Of a stretch of DNA of 64,000 nt, positions 34,807 through 44,835 are shown piece by piece (within the stretch, counting starts at the first letter, position 1; each line of letters begins with the position of its first letter). The stretch covers positions 79,069,617 to 79,133,616 of the forward strand of contig NC_087063.1 in assembly GCF_963678635.1 (NCBI RefSeq). Reading direction: 5' to 3'. Both the position numbers and the translations under genes were made by a program. The notes below the pieces were generated by a model. The model made no database searches and was not told the DNA's origin. It saw only the letters and a list, made by a program, of their open reading frames with translations. The stretch is from Symsagittifera roscoffensis. Taxonomy: Eukaryota > Xenacoelomorpha > Acoela > Convolutidae.

Positions 34807-35185
34807 TGGAACCAGATCCACACTATAATTTATTATTGGTTATAATTTAGATATTTTGTCCCTATAACGTATTTAATACTAACCAATCATAATCCATCAA
34901 ACTAACAACCCAATTATTTGTAAGTGCTGAAATTACTTGTATTTTCAGCACCAGAGAGAATTGAATTTAACTTAGAACTTAGTTACTTTCTCCAAGAGAC
35001 CGAATCGTAATTAACCCAGTATACTCTAGATCTATTTAGACTAAGAGATATAAGAGTAAGATTAAGTTCGGTATTAGACCAAGAAGTTGCACAAATCTAT
35101 CCGGCCAAAAATAAGTTAGCGTGACGAGCGGACGGTGCTCCCTATCTGAAATTACTCTATGAGTTAGACCTAAGAACAAAACCCA
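34807..35185 (+). repeat. 3' LTR of the inner 21 kb element
   Basis: 379 bp, TGGAACCAGATCC...AAAACCCA, the direct repeat of 14090-14468 with about 30 differences. It is followed at once by CAAT, which matches the sequence expected at that point of the interrupted outer LTR. Confidence 0.85.
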
Positions 35186-35489
35186 CAATCATACTACATC
35201 AAACTAACAACCCACTTATTTGTAAGTGCTGAAATTACTTGATTTGAACTTAACTTTGAGATTTGAACTTAACTTACAACTTAGTTGCTTTCTCCAAGAG
35301 ACTGAATAGTAATCAAACCAGTATGATCTAGATCTATTGATACTAAGAGATGTAAGAGTAAAATTAAGATCGGTATTAGACTAAGAAGTTGCACGAATCT
35401 ATCCGGCCGAAAATAAGATAGCGTGACGAGCAGACGGTGTACCCTATCCGAAATTACTCTATGAGTTAGACATACCCAGTCACAACTCT
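35186..35489 (+). mobile_element. Right piece of the outer LTR
   Basis: It starts caatcatactacatcaaac, equal to LTR positions about 78 onwards, contains the LTR body with a small internal deletion and insertion, and ends cacaactct directly before GTTG (35490-35493). With 14009-14089 it makes one complete LTR. The C-terminal part of a minus-strand ORF over it is antisense LTR. Confidence 0.8.
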
Positions 35490-35944
35490 GTTGGGTTTGT
35501 TCGTTGTTCGACGAAATATCTATTCTGCTAACTGCCTGATGTTTGCTAATTCGCTGTGAAGTTCCGCCCATGTTGTGAGGCGTGTTTTGTACGTTGTATG
35601 GCTCTTTTGCTATTCTATGCAGCAGTGTTACTGAATTTTCGACTTGGTAAGTTTGTTTTTGTGTCTGACGTTTAACTGCATTTGACCCAAAGTTGGCTCG
35701 ATCGGCAAAATCAGTTCTAATTTGAAGTGGCTGAGATAAATTTGTATCGTTTTGAAAGAATTTAGGATTCGTTCTAATCGGTTGAGTAGAGTAAAGAGGC
35801 TTTTCTCGTTGTTGGGTAAAATTGGGCTGATGGCTGGAGTAGCAGTAGGAAGGTTGGTTTGCATTTGGAACTGAAGCCTCTGGGTTGTTTAAACTTCGAA
35901 GCTGGGGGCCGTTTTCTACTTGTTCAAGCGCGTCTAACACTGCT
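35490..35944 (-). CDS. SH3 gene, exon 6, 5' part (Asn/Gln/Ser-rich linker)
   Basis: Minus strand. The acceptor ttcttacag precedes CAGTGTTAGACGC. The frame (VLDALEQVENGPQLRSLNNP) is open over about 150 codons and is rich in Asn, Gln, Ser and Thr with few cysteines, typical of a disordered linker in an adaptor. Phase: the SH3 exon at 36926-36696 can end TATCAGG|gtacat (one leftover base), and this exon supplies two bases before GTG, so the two join in frame. NAGNAG at the acceptor allows a three-base alternative. At 35490 the exon is cut by the LTR insertion and continues at 14008-13811. Confidence 0.7.
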
Positions 35945-36695
35945 GTAAGAATTGAAAAAAGTAAGTTAAAAGTCCCGAATGGCAATATCAACTTAAAGTG
36001 CTCATCAAAATTTTGATCCAGCAGATCTGCGACGAGTATTCTCTTGAATAAAAAGAGTAAAAAACTAGACACAATTTATTTATGCAAAACGTATATAAAA
36101 CCCCGCACCCTTAGCGTGAAGCCATGTTCCCCCAAAAATTACGCAAGGGCCTAAATATTTCGTTTTTGGCATATTTTTCAAAAAAATTACCTGCGGTACA
36201 GAAATTTGGTCTAAAAAATTTTCCATACTAATTTGGAAAAGCTCGGAAAATCAAATTTGCCGACCTAAAATAAAACAAAAAAGGTTTGACAAAATTTTTG
36301 ATTTTTTTTTGAAAATCGGCCCCCGATTGCTTCAGCTAGCTTGTGTTAATATGTTTTGGATAAAAATTGTTTAAGAATGGAAGAGCTGTTTCAACAGTTT
36401 TTTATAAGCTAAAAAAATCTTTTGCAGCCTCCCCAAATGTCTATTTAATACAACTCATTACTCAACTGAAAAGATCGAGAAACAACAACCTATAAATTGG
36501 CTAAACCACAGAAAAAACACACCCTTATTTTAAAATTATTACCCGGGTTGACAAAAAATGCTTATCATACAATTCCACACTATGGAAAAATTTTTTATCA
36601 TACGATTCCATACACTTCCATAGAATAAAAAATTTGTATGAAGTATGCTGAAAAAAATCATAAAAAGTCATGGGACTTAAGTTTTTTTTATGTAC
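35945..36695 (-). other. Intron of the SH3 gene with a MITE fragment
   Basis: It contains a coding-looking stretch at about 36000-36060 (ILVADLLDQNFDEHF) without clean splice sites in the right phase, and at about 36541-36660 a fragment of the CCCGGG-ended MITE family (acccgggttgac, then aaaatgcttatcatacaatt). Confidence 0.5.
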
Positions 36696-36926
36696 CCTGA
36701 TATGTTCTGGCGAAGGAGCTGGGGATGAAGCCCTGCAGAGACTGGTCCTGATGACTAACCCACCACCAGTCGGGGTCATCCGAGTTCAAAAGAGTCACAA
36801 CGTCCCCTTTCTCACACTCAAGGTCATTCTCGTTCAGGGCTGGAAACAAATGGGCTAGACAGAACCTTTCTGGAGAGAAACCGGCTTCACTTATGAAAAC
36901 ACAGCAGTCGACATAAACATCGCAGT
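36696..36926 (-). CDS. SH3 gene, exon 5 (SH3 domain)
   Basis: Acceptor aatatcacag, start ACTGCGATG; likely donor ATCAGG|GTACAT. It encodes CDVYVDCCVFISEAGFSPER followed by an unmistakable SH3 domain: AHLFPALNENDLECEKGDVV (ALYDY-like strand, RT loop acidic residues, GD), DDPDWWWVSHQ (WW pair) and GFIPSSFART (GxxPxxY-like). SH3 domains bind Pro-rich ligands; the product is probably a cytoplasmic adaptor. If the donor is not used, translation stops nine bases later (TAA 36688-36690), which would make this the last exon. It joins exon 4 in frame (G|AC to Asp). Confidence 0.85.
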
Positions 36927-37060
36927 CTGTGATATTTGAATTACCCTCAATTTTTTTTTCAAAATTAATGATGTTATAATACTGTTGCACCAAACTGACA
37001 ACAACTTCTCTGATATTGAAGATAAAGATCATATTATTGATAATAATTAAGCATAATACC

Positions 37061-37487
37061 CAGGGGCGGATCTAGGATTTTCTCTAGGGGGGGGGCGGAT
37101 TTTCAAAAAAAAATCGAAAATTTTGACTACCTTTTTTTTAGGTCGACCAAATTGATTTTTCGAGCTCTCCCAAAGCATTGTTTTGCCCCTATTTTGGCTA
37201 AATTTTCTGCGCCGCAGGCAAATTTTAAAAAAAAAACAGTCAAAAAAGCAGTTTTTGGGCACTTTTTGAAAAATATTGACAAGAAAATCGCGTTTTTTTG
37301 GCGCGCTTCCCCTCAAAGTTAGTATATATTGGCGCCGAAGGCACCTTTTGAAAAATTTTAGGGTCGGTCGGCCAAAAATGAATTTCTGAAAAAGTATCAA
37401 AGGGGGGACCCTTTGGGTCGGCAGGGGGTCGAATCCCTGAGGGGGAAAGGGCGTCCGAAACACCCCCCCCCCCTAAATCCGCCCCTG
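37061..37487. mobile_element. hAT-type MITE (427 bp) in SH3-gene intron
   Basis: The terminal inverted repeats start CAGGGGCGGATCTAGG on the left and, in reverse complement, CAGGGGCGGATTTAGG on the right. It is flanked by a perfect 8-bp target duplication ATAATACC (37053-37060 and 37488-37495). CAG-type ends with 8-bp duplications are the hAT signature. There is no transposase. The 138-codon minus ORF across it is a by-product. Similar single ends lie near 39027 (cagcggatttaggaggg) and 54087 (ctagacccacccctg). Confidence 0.92.
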
Positions 37488-37693
37488 ATAATACCTAAAT
37501 AGCGTAATTTGTTTGGGTCATAACCACATTCAGAGTTTGAGTTTCGAACACTGTGAGCAGCAATTTAACATAAAGATATGTTTTCGAAAAAAAGTCTTAA
37601 ACTAAGGCTGCCTGTAAATAAATTACAATTACAGTATATTCTTATCTTTTGGTTGATATGTTCCAGAAGTGATTCTAATTCAAATGCAACCAC

Positions 37694-37842
37694 CTTCGAA
37701 GTCGAACATGACAACTAAAAGTCCTTTGTTTTCCCTCACAAATGGAACGGAGTCCGCTAGAGTGTGAACTCTTTTGCTCTCCCGACTCGTGGCGTCTGTC
37801 AAATCCGTCATTGGGTCAAAATAATTGCCCGCTTCCTGGTGT
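37694..37842 (-). CDS. SH3 gene, exon 4 (linker)
   Basis: Acceptor tttcttcag, start ACACCAGGAAG; donor TTCGAAG|GTGGTT. It joins exon 3 (GAAAG + A gives Arg) and exon 5 (G + AC gives Asp) without breaking the frame, which is strong evidence for all three. It encodes HQEAGNYFDPMTDLTDATSR and ends LLVVMFDFE, which looks like the first strand of an SH3 domain. Confidence 0.8.
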
Positions 37843-38242
37843 CTGAAGAAAAATGATGTTAAGTTTTCCTTGAATTATGAGTTTCAAATTCGGGTGCATT
37901 AAGACAGACTCAAATGAAAAAAAATAACGAACAATAAATGTACACCCGGATTCTGCCTAAGTAGCACAAAATAACGCGACTAAAACTTTTTTTTGCAAAA
38001 AAAAGTATTATACGAACAACTTTTCGATGCTGAGAAAAACTTTTCAAATTTCTTAGAGCCAAATCACGATTTAAAAAGTTTCAGTTAAGAAAGTTTCAAA
38101 ATTATATGACGTTTTATTGTGGGACCTGGATTTGTGTCAAAAACACAACTAGGCCGAAATTTTTTTGTACACCAGAAGCTTTAAGAATCGCAGCTAGTTT
38201 TTCTCTTTGTTTCAGATTTAAAAAAGAAGACCGACGAGTACC

Positions 38243-38659
38243 TTTCTCCGTCTTGACTCCTCGTCCTTTCCCGCCTAGTCGTCGGCCAATCAGATTTGAG
38301 CATTTTGGCGGCCGACGTGCAAAATGCAGCTGGAATGTATCCCTCGGCTCTGTTTTTGATGTTAATAGCGTAAATCCAATCTCCGAGTCGCCTGACTTCT
38401 TTCAGTTTGTCGTTTTTGAAAGCCAAAAGCTCCTCCTTTCTTGTGGGGTTGAAATTCTGAAGGACAACTAAGTCAAAATCGGGAGCTTGCTGCTCATCCG
38501 CGATCATTTGCTTGCGAGCATTTTCGCGCCGCAGTAAAGCCTCAAGTTGGCCAGCACTTGAAGTCATTTGAGCTTCGGCTGAAATTGTTTTCGGCTTGAT
38601 GGGCTGCTCTTTCGCACCCGCAGTGCTTCTTCTCTGTGCGTTCATGTTCATGGCTTGAC
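38243..38659 (-). CDS. SH3 gene, exon 3 (first visible SH3 domain)
   Basis: Acceptor ttttaacag, start GTCAAGCCATG; donor GGAGAAAG|GTACTC. It encodes a polar N-terminal part (MNMNAQRRSTAGAKEQPIKP), a short helical stretch (LEALLRRENARKQMIADEQQ) and an SH3 domain: FDLVVLQNFNPTRKEELLAF, LKEVRRLGDWIYAINI (single Trp), AEGYIPAAFC. The C-terminal end is basic (DWPTTRRERTRSQDGE). The exon is GC-richer than its flanks. The earlier in-frame ATG at 38690 lies upstream of the acceptor and is not the start. Confidence 0.85.
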
Positions 38660-38849
38660 CTGTTAAAAAGTCGCAGAAGTTTTTTGGCACGAAAAAAGGA
38701 ACGGTTACTAAACTGTCTTATCAATTTTGGCTAATAAACTCTAAATGTGTCTTTCATCTGAACAGCTCAAGAAACCAAATTTGAAACAACAAATTGTTCA
38801 ACCTTCGAAGCTCATTCACAAGTCTACTTTCGCGATATTCATAGCGTAC

Positions 38850-38891
38850 CTGGTGTTATGTGACGTGGGAACAGCGGTGTTTCTGGGGGTT
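38850..38891 (-). CDS. SH3 gene, 42-nt microexon
   Basis: Acceptor gttttcag and donor CACCAG|GTACGC bound 42 bases that read PPETPLFPRHITP in the one frame that joins exon 3 (CCA G|GT CAA gives Pro-Gly-Gln). Both splice sites are good and the phase is right. The peptide is Pro-rich, as is common beside SH3 domains. It is too short for ORF finders. Confidence 0.65.
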
Positions 38892-40937
38892 CTGAAAACA
38901 AAACGACAGAAAAATACGCCGTATCTTCCAAATAGACATTATCATTAATTGAGTATTTAGGAATATTGAGTTTATTGTTTTGCGCATCTCAATGAAAGGT
39001 TCAGCGACGAAGGTAAGTATGTAGCAGCGGATTTAGGAGGGGGAGGATTTAATGCCTCTGCCAGCGCTCAGCCCTTCTTATAATCAACTCCATCTTACCA
39101 AAAGAGCCTTTTTCATGGCACCCATATTAATCAATTAACCCAAGAAATTTTCTGAAGGCACTTAAGGCGCCAATAATTACTATGTTTGAAGGTAGTGAAA
39201 ACTGTTCGAAAACCTTTTGACCAATTTTTTTGCCTGAAAATTTTTTGCCTAAATCGTTGAAAATCTAGCTTGAATAAGCTCTGTTTGGTATTTGGGGTAG
39301 TAAGAAATAGAACTTCGAGTTCGGCCTGAATTGTGTCAGCGAAAACTTTTCAAAAACTTTTAGAAATTTGCCCCATAACATAAATCTTTCATCCGCGCTT
39401 GTAATTATGGCCGATATAGGCTTAAGCTTATACTTAGAAAAATGTTACTGAGAGCAGAAAACCTGTATTTTACCTGTATTTTGGGTGTTTCTATTTTTGC
39501 CATGTTTAGATGGGCAAAAGAATGACATCAAGCAATTAGTAAACGTTTTCTTTGCTATAAAAAGCAAGTTTACAAATTATTTGTTGTTCAATGTACACAC
39601 AAAAGTTAAAGCTCGAAAAATTGTATTTTTTTCAACAGCATTCAAAGCAAAAAAGAATGATTTTCGTCTATTGAAATCTGTAATGAAACTTAATGCGCGA
39701 GTTTATAAAAGAACTATTATAATATACAATCGACGGTATAAAGCATGCTAAGACCTATCAATCAATCGCCAATCATATATATGAATGAAAAAAAGTCTTT
39801 ATTTTTACAGAATAGGCTGCTGAAAAGTACAGAAAAGTATATTTAGTACAGAAAACATCTAATTTCATTTCATAAGCCAGCAACAAAACAACAAATTTTT
39901 TTGCAACAAAAAAACACTCTTGTTCAATTTCCGGCAAAACTCAGACAACCATTCATCCGGTTTTGCTTCGAAATAACAGAAAAGTTTTTTAAATTCACGT
40001 GATATTACTCCAGCACAAGAAAATAAGAAAATTTGCCGGATTTTTTTCAGCAGTTTCTAATTTTTTGTTCTGTTTTAGGGCAAATTAAAGCAAAGTTAAG
40101 TTATTTTGCTTTGAACAATTTCGAGAATAAGAAAAATTAATCGTGGGTAGCGCATCCATTTGGTATTTGAAGGTTTTTTTGAACAAAACTTTTGAGCAAA
40201 AATATAGTTTAAAAAATGAAAGAAACCGGCCAGCAAAAAAAATTCAACACACCTAAGTAGTAAAACAAACCAGCTGGAAAAACTCAATAACATGGAAAAA
40301 CTCAAAAGCTGGAAGAACTCCAAATGGTGGCAAATATCCAGATTTTTATAGTTATCAATCAGCAAATGACTATAGAATCTGAATGTTTTGCTTTTCCTCG
40401 TTCACTAGTTTACTTATGAAACTAAACTAATAAGAAAGGGTGGATGAAACTAACACAAGAGATGTTAGGTTATCGAGAAGCGAAAAAATGGTTTCAAACT
40501 TAACCATAAGGAAAGATTTTGATAGCTACAAACTGCTCATAGGTAGCTCAAGTAAATATATTTTTTCCATTTTTCTAAAGGTAAGAATAATGTTAGTTAT
40601 TCAGAGGATCTTGATTACGCCGTAATGATTTTCTTATGACAGACCAAGGAAATATGAGGCTTCTACTAACTTTTTGGTTTCCCCTTTGTGCCAAATGAAA
40701 ACGGCATGACGACAATTCGTCTGAAGCGACAAATAGTAGCGGTAAAGTTTCAACATAAATTAGATAAAATGGTTGAGATAAAGAAGGAAGAAACCAAAAA
40801 TCGAAATTGATCAAGTGGCACTCAAATTGCTTGAGAATAATATTTTTGCTATAATGTTTAGGGAAATCAAATAATTTAGCTTGGCTTTGCTCGTATTTTG
40901 CCACCTTGTCGGCACTTTCTCCGGCAGTTATTCTCAC
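38892..40937. other. Intron/intergenic of the SH3 gene; nothing firm
   Basis: A hAT-MITE-like single end occurs near 39027. A minus-strand stretch at about 40675-40725 reads NCRHAVFIWHKGETKKLV after a cgcttcag acceptor and could be an exon. No other feature is seen. Confidence 0.35.
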
Positions 40938-40994
40938 CAATTTGTTCTCCGATATATTTTTTTTCTCAGGAACTGAATAAACTTGGTAATTGTA
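40938..40994 (-). CDS. Possible upstream exon of the SH3 gene
   Basis: 57 bases between acceptor gtgtgcttacag and donor AAATTG|GTGAGA, reading YNYQVYSVPEKKNISENKL with phase 0 at both ends. The splice sites are good, but the link to the microexon needs an intervening exon because the phases differ. It may instead belong to a separate gene. Confidence 0.45.
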
Positions 40995-41413
40995 CTGTAA
41001 GCACACTCTATCCCCATCTAATAATCTCTATGCCATCCCTCGACCGAATTGAGTGTTTTATGTCTTCCGTTTTTAGCCTTTTCTAACTAATTCCAGAGTG
41101 AAATAGGGAATTTCCCAGCCCCCTGCGTCCTCGGTGGATGGTTTCAATCCAAGTTAATTCATACAATCAACGTAATCCATTCCGACTCGTCATTTTTGTC
41201 GAAATTTCAGAGCAAACAGCAGTCGAGCCGATTTCAAAACCGAGCTTAGTTTTTAGTGCCAGCGAAACGAAGCATGCGTGTTTATCTACCTTCTGGATAA
41301 ACTGCTAACCTAATCGATCTCTTGAATTTTGCGCCAATTGGCCTGAGCAAAATCAAAGGAGATTTTTTTATAGTTACTCCATTAAATAACTTCTGAAATG
41401 CGTTACTTGAAAC

Positions 41414-41528
41414 CTTCTGAAAGTCTCCCACAATCTGTGTTGGTTCAAGTTCTGCATTGATTTTTTCCAATAGTCTGAATACTCGGATGTTTTGCTCTTC
41501 CTTTTTGGTTTCGAAGAAGAAAGAAGAC
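41414..41528 (-). CDS. Possible upstream exon of the SH3 gene
   Basis: On the minus strand this reads ETKKEEQNIRVFRLLEKINA followed by ELEPTQIVGDFQK, ending at CAGAAG|GTTTCA. Codon make-up is protein-like and amphipathic. It ends in phase 0, matching the exon at 40994-40938. The start is uncertain: the acceptor may be cattag (exon from 41528) or aaaaag (exon from about 41499). The ORF further right (41580-41780, KCKICHRQELKNF) may be another exon. Confidence 0.45.
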
Positions 41529-44199
41529 TAATGAAACAGTTTAATCGTTAACCATTTCATCAATTGAGAAAAATTGATGTTATAGCGGGGCAAGTGCCTT
41601 AAATATCGCATCTGCATGCCACACTTTTTTTTTTCCAAAGTTTTTAAGTTCTTGTCGGTGGCAAATTTTACATTTGGTTTTTGTCATACGACCACGAAAC
41701 GAAAAGGAAAAAACTATCCGCCTCTCAGGCTCTTGCTTAACTCCAGAGGCACGGCGAAAAAAATGAACTAAATGAATCAAAACTAAGGTGTTTTAGATGC
41801 TGCTAACCTTGAATAACCCCTTCTTTACATTTAATGCATTTCAATTTTGCATTTAAATCAAGACTACCGCCGCAACCTAATTCGCTTCGTTAAGTAGTCC
41901 CCTCAATTAGCATTTAATCGTGCTGCTATTTGTTGCTTTCTAGGTTTTGACGCTTGGTGAAAATTATCGTCTCTTAGAAAGGCTGCGAATTTTCGCTTGA
42001 GACCAATTGGCGCTTGAGCCGAATTGTCGACTCACGAATGAAAACAAATGAGGGATGAGACTAGCTAAAAGTCTTAGCTTCACTAGCTAAAAGTCTTAGC
42101 TTCACAATAAATAGACTTGAAAACCGTGTTTGAGCTTGTTGTCTGTTGGTTTTTTTTGCTTCACCAAAAAACTTTGCTGAAAAATGTTTGATTAGATCAA
42201 GAAAACTTGTTTCAAAAATAAAAGTCATTTTCAGATATTTTAGATTTTCTGTAAATTGTTCAGCCATTAATTATCCAATTTTAAAAAAATGTTCAATTCC
42301 TTCTTCTTGGGTGTTCAAAAATAAATCATTCGTGAAAATTAGGAGACTGGTTTTCTACAAAGAACAGAAGCGAAGCGCAGCTTCGCACAACTTGCGATAC
42401 AACACAAACCTTAAAAAACTAGTCGTTTAATAGTTGAAAAAAACCAGGTTATGAAAACTTTCGTATGTCTCGATAAAAATACTATGGGCCTGAGGTATGT
42501 TTTTGATTATGAATGCTTTTTCTATGTTGATGCAGTACGATAAATATGATATAAAAATTGGACGTTGCTCGAAAGCTTAGTTTTGTTAAACCAATATAAG
42601 TCAGAAGAGTAAAAAAAACATTTGAGGTAATGAATTTTCCCATGGAGATAATTTTTTTTACAAAACAATAAAGAGTCGCCGATTCTGCAAAAATCTTTGC
42701 CTCAACTTTTTTCTACTGAATTTTTTATTGCAGATTTGATTCTGTAAATTTTAATTAAAATCAAAATTTTTTTTACAAAATGGTCAAAAAATCTACGAAA
42801 CGGTAAAAAAGATTTCAATTATCTATATTTTTTCTGCAAAAAGCAGTTTATGGCTGCTGAAGCAGAGAAAATTTCAAAACTGGGATTCTCGATCGAGCAC
42901 AACCTAAGAATCGGCAGGGAATTTTTTGCTTGAAGTCAAAAAGTTTCCAGAAAAAATTTCAAAATTTCAATGCATTGACTTGATTGAAGTCAATTACAAA
43001 TTTTACATTACATTGCGCATAGCCATTCATAGAGGTAAGCTTTCAACAGCTTGTTGTTTTGGTTAATTCTGTGATATCGGATTTGGCAGGATAGTTTTAT
43101 AGAAAAGTCCAACAAATGGTCAACAAATCAAAATGTTCAGATTTCCATGAATCATACATTTTTGTGTTGAAAGTGGAGCTTATGCATAAGATATTCACTC
43201 GGCCTGTAACCTGGGTTGATCGTAAAAACTCATCAAAAGTGAGTGTTATTCTCGAGAAATGTGAAAATTAAGAAAAACCGTCAAAAATCAAATTTTTGGT
43301 TTTCCGAGTGCCATAACTTTTGGTGTCAGAAATATTTGAGAGTAATCGCACAAACGAATAAGCTTTCAAGATCTTAATCATTGATATGAACCAAAACTAT
43401 CAGATATGGCACGGTAATTTCCGAGAATACTGTAGAAGTTTGAAAAAAAGGTCCAATTATCAAAAATTTGACCATTCCGTAGCCACTGATGAAGGGAGCT
43501 GTTCAAAATCATTTTTTCGATTGGAGTCAAAACTCAGATTTGAGAGGGGTAGTTTTCGAGAAAATGAAAAAAAAAATCAACAATATAGTTCAATATAAAC
43601 GGCTGTAGACAGAGCGGTGAAGTAAAAAGAGACTCGAGTGGAGTATACAGGCACACAGGGGAGGACTAGGCGATCTTTTAATTGATACCCTTCTTCATAA
43701 TCTAAATTTTTCCAATAACTTTACAATTTTTTTACAATGAAAAAAAAAGAAAATTTTAAATTTTAATAGAGCAATTGGTCAAGATACAACCAACTTGAAA
43801 AAAGCTCATGGGAATGTTTAACTGGTGTTTCCCTTGAAACGACCAAAAATTAGGTCATTAAGGCGATGAAAATTGGCCGAAATAATTTTGGCTTGGAAAC
43901 TTTTTCTTAGCAAAACAAAAAAATTAAAAAGGAAATAAGAAGTCAATGTAAGCAAAATTAAAAACTGTATCTAAATCCAGAACTAAAAGTAACATTAATA
44001 AAATTGAGCGCGGCAAAAAAAACTATTTTAAGATGTGGCAACTAAGCCGACCACTTGGCCGACAAAATTTCCCGTTTGAAAACAAACAGGTCCTGGACAG
44101 ATTCGAATCCAGGAACTTTGCCGCCGTAGGCATATTCGTTACTTCCACGCTAAACTTCCCGTTGAAGCATATAATTTATAAATTTTTGATGAACCAAGA
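41529..44199. other. No supported gene; SINE-like end
   Basis: A 22-bp tandem duplication (ctagctaaaagtcttagctt) lies at 42061-42104. At 44040-44165 the minus strand has a B-box-like ggattcgaatctgtccagg and an A-box-like agcgtggaagtaacg, consistent with a tRNA-derived SINE. The rest is AT-rich unique sequence. Confidence 0.4.
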
Positions 44200-44399
44200 N
44201 NNNNNNNNNNNNNNNNNNNNNNNNNNNNNNNNNNNNNNNNNNNNNNNNNNNNNNNNNNNNNNNNNNNNNNNNNNNNNNNNNNNNNNNNNNNNNNNNNNNN
44301 NNNNNNNNNNNNNNNNNNNNNNNNNNNNNNNNNNNNNNNNNNNNNNNNNNNNNNNNNNNNNNNNNNNNNNNNNNNNNNNNNNNNNNNNNNNNNNNNNNN
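44200..44399. other. Assembly gap, 200 N
   Basis: Exactly 200 N, a conventional scaffold gap, so the true length is unknown. It hides the left end of the 3' LTR of the next element and its target duplication. ORFs drawn through it are meaningless. Confidence 1.
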
Positions 44400-44659
44400 A
44401 TATCAAAGAATTAATTTAATCTTTGAAACGCTTTTCTTTATAAGATTCCATGAATCAGCTCAGTGACCGTATCCTGTTGTACGTGAGCGTAAGATGATTC
44501 AAAACACAGTCCGTCGGATGTCAACATCCGATGACCTTGGTAACATAATAACAATAGAACATAATGATAATAACAAGGTTATACATAACAGCATGTGTCC
44601 CAAGGTCAGTGATGAGAGTAAGCAAAAGCTACTGCACTTGCAGTAAGTGCCGTACCACA
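44400..44659 (-). repeat. 3' LTR (visible part)
   Basis: A direct repeat of 51339-51598, about 97% identical by hand count. By comparison with the 307-bp 5' LTR, about 47 bp are missing in the gap. It contains a short hairpin (cggatgt caacatccg). Confidence 0.95.
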
Positions 44660-44835
44660 CTCCCCTTGGGATAAATAAATTTTATAATACTGCGTTTATA
44701 AAACTTTATAATATCTAGGAGTTTTACACTCAGTTTTAAATAGTTTGTTTTGTGACCGTCCTTTCCTGATTTTGCCCCATCTCTTTCTTCTTCCTATTGC
44801 TGCGGGCTTTCGGTTGTGAAATATAATGGAACTCG

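Larger units (their letters stand above)
14090..35185 (+). mobile_element. 21.1 kb Ty3/gypsy-like LTR element with envelope-like region
   Basis: It is bounded by two 379-bp LTRs (TGGAACCAGATCC...CA) that differ at roughly 30 positions by hand count, so the insertion is old. It is inserted in an LTR of the same family, with a CAAT/TAAT 4-bp duplication carrying one mismatch. The order on + is leader, gag with CCHC knuckle, aspartic protease, RT, RNase H, integrase with DDE, duplicated spacer, envelope-like region, unexplained ORFs. Protease-RT-RH-IN order places it in Ty3/gypsy (Metaviridae-like, errantivirus-like because of the env). The sense strand is strikingly A-rich and G-poor. All long reading frames are interrupted. 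No primer-binding site beginning TGG follows the 5' LTR (it reads tctgaagcgacc), so the primer is unclear. Confidence 0.85.

Noticed and set aside
35281-35489. C-terminal part of the 263-codon minus ORF
   Set aside because: These codons are antisense LTR; only the part from 35490 up is host coding sequence.
37047-37463. 138-codon minus ORF
   Set aside because: It lies wholly across the hAT MITE and its G/C-run ends; no domain.
44033-44419. ORFs through the N run
   Set aside because: Artefact of translating the gap.
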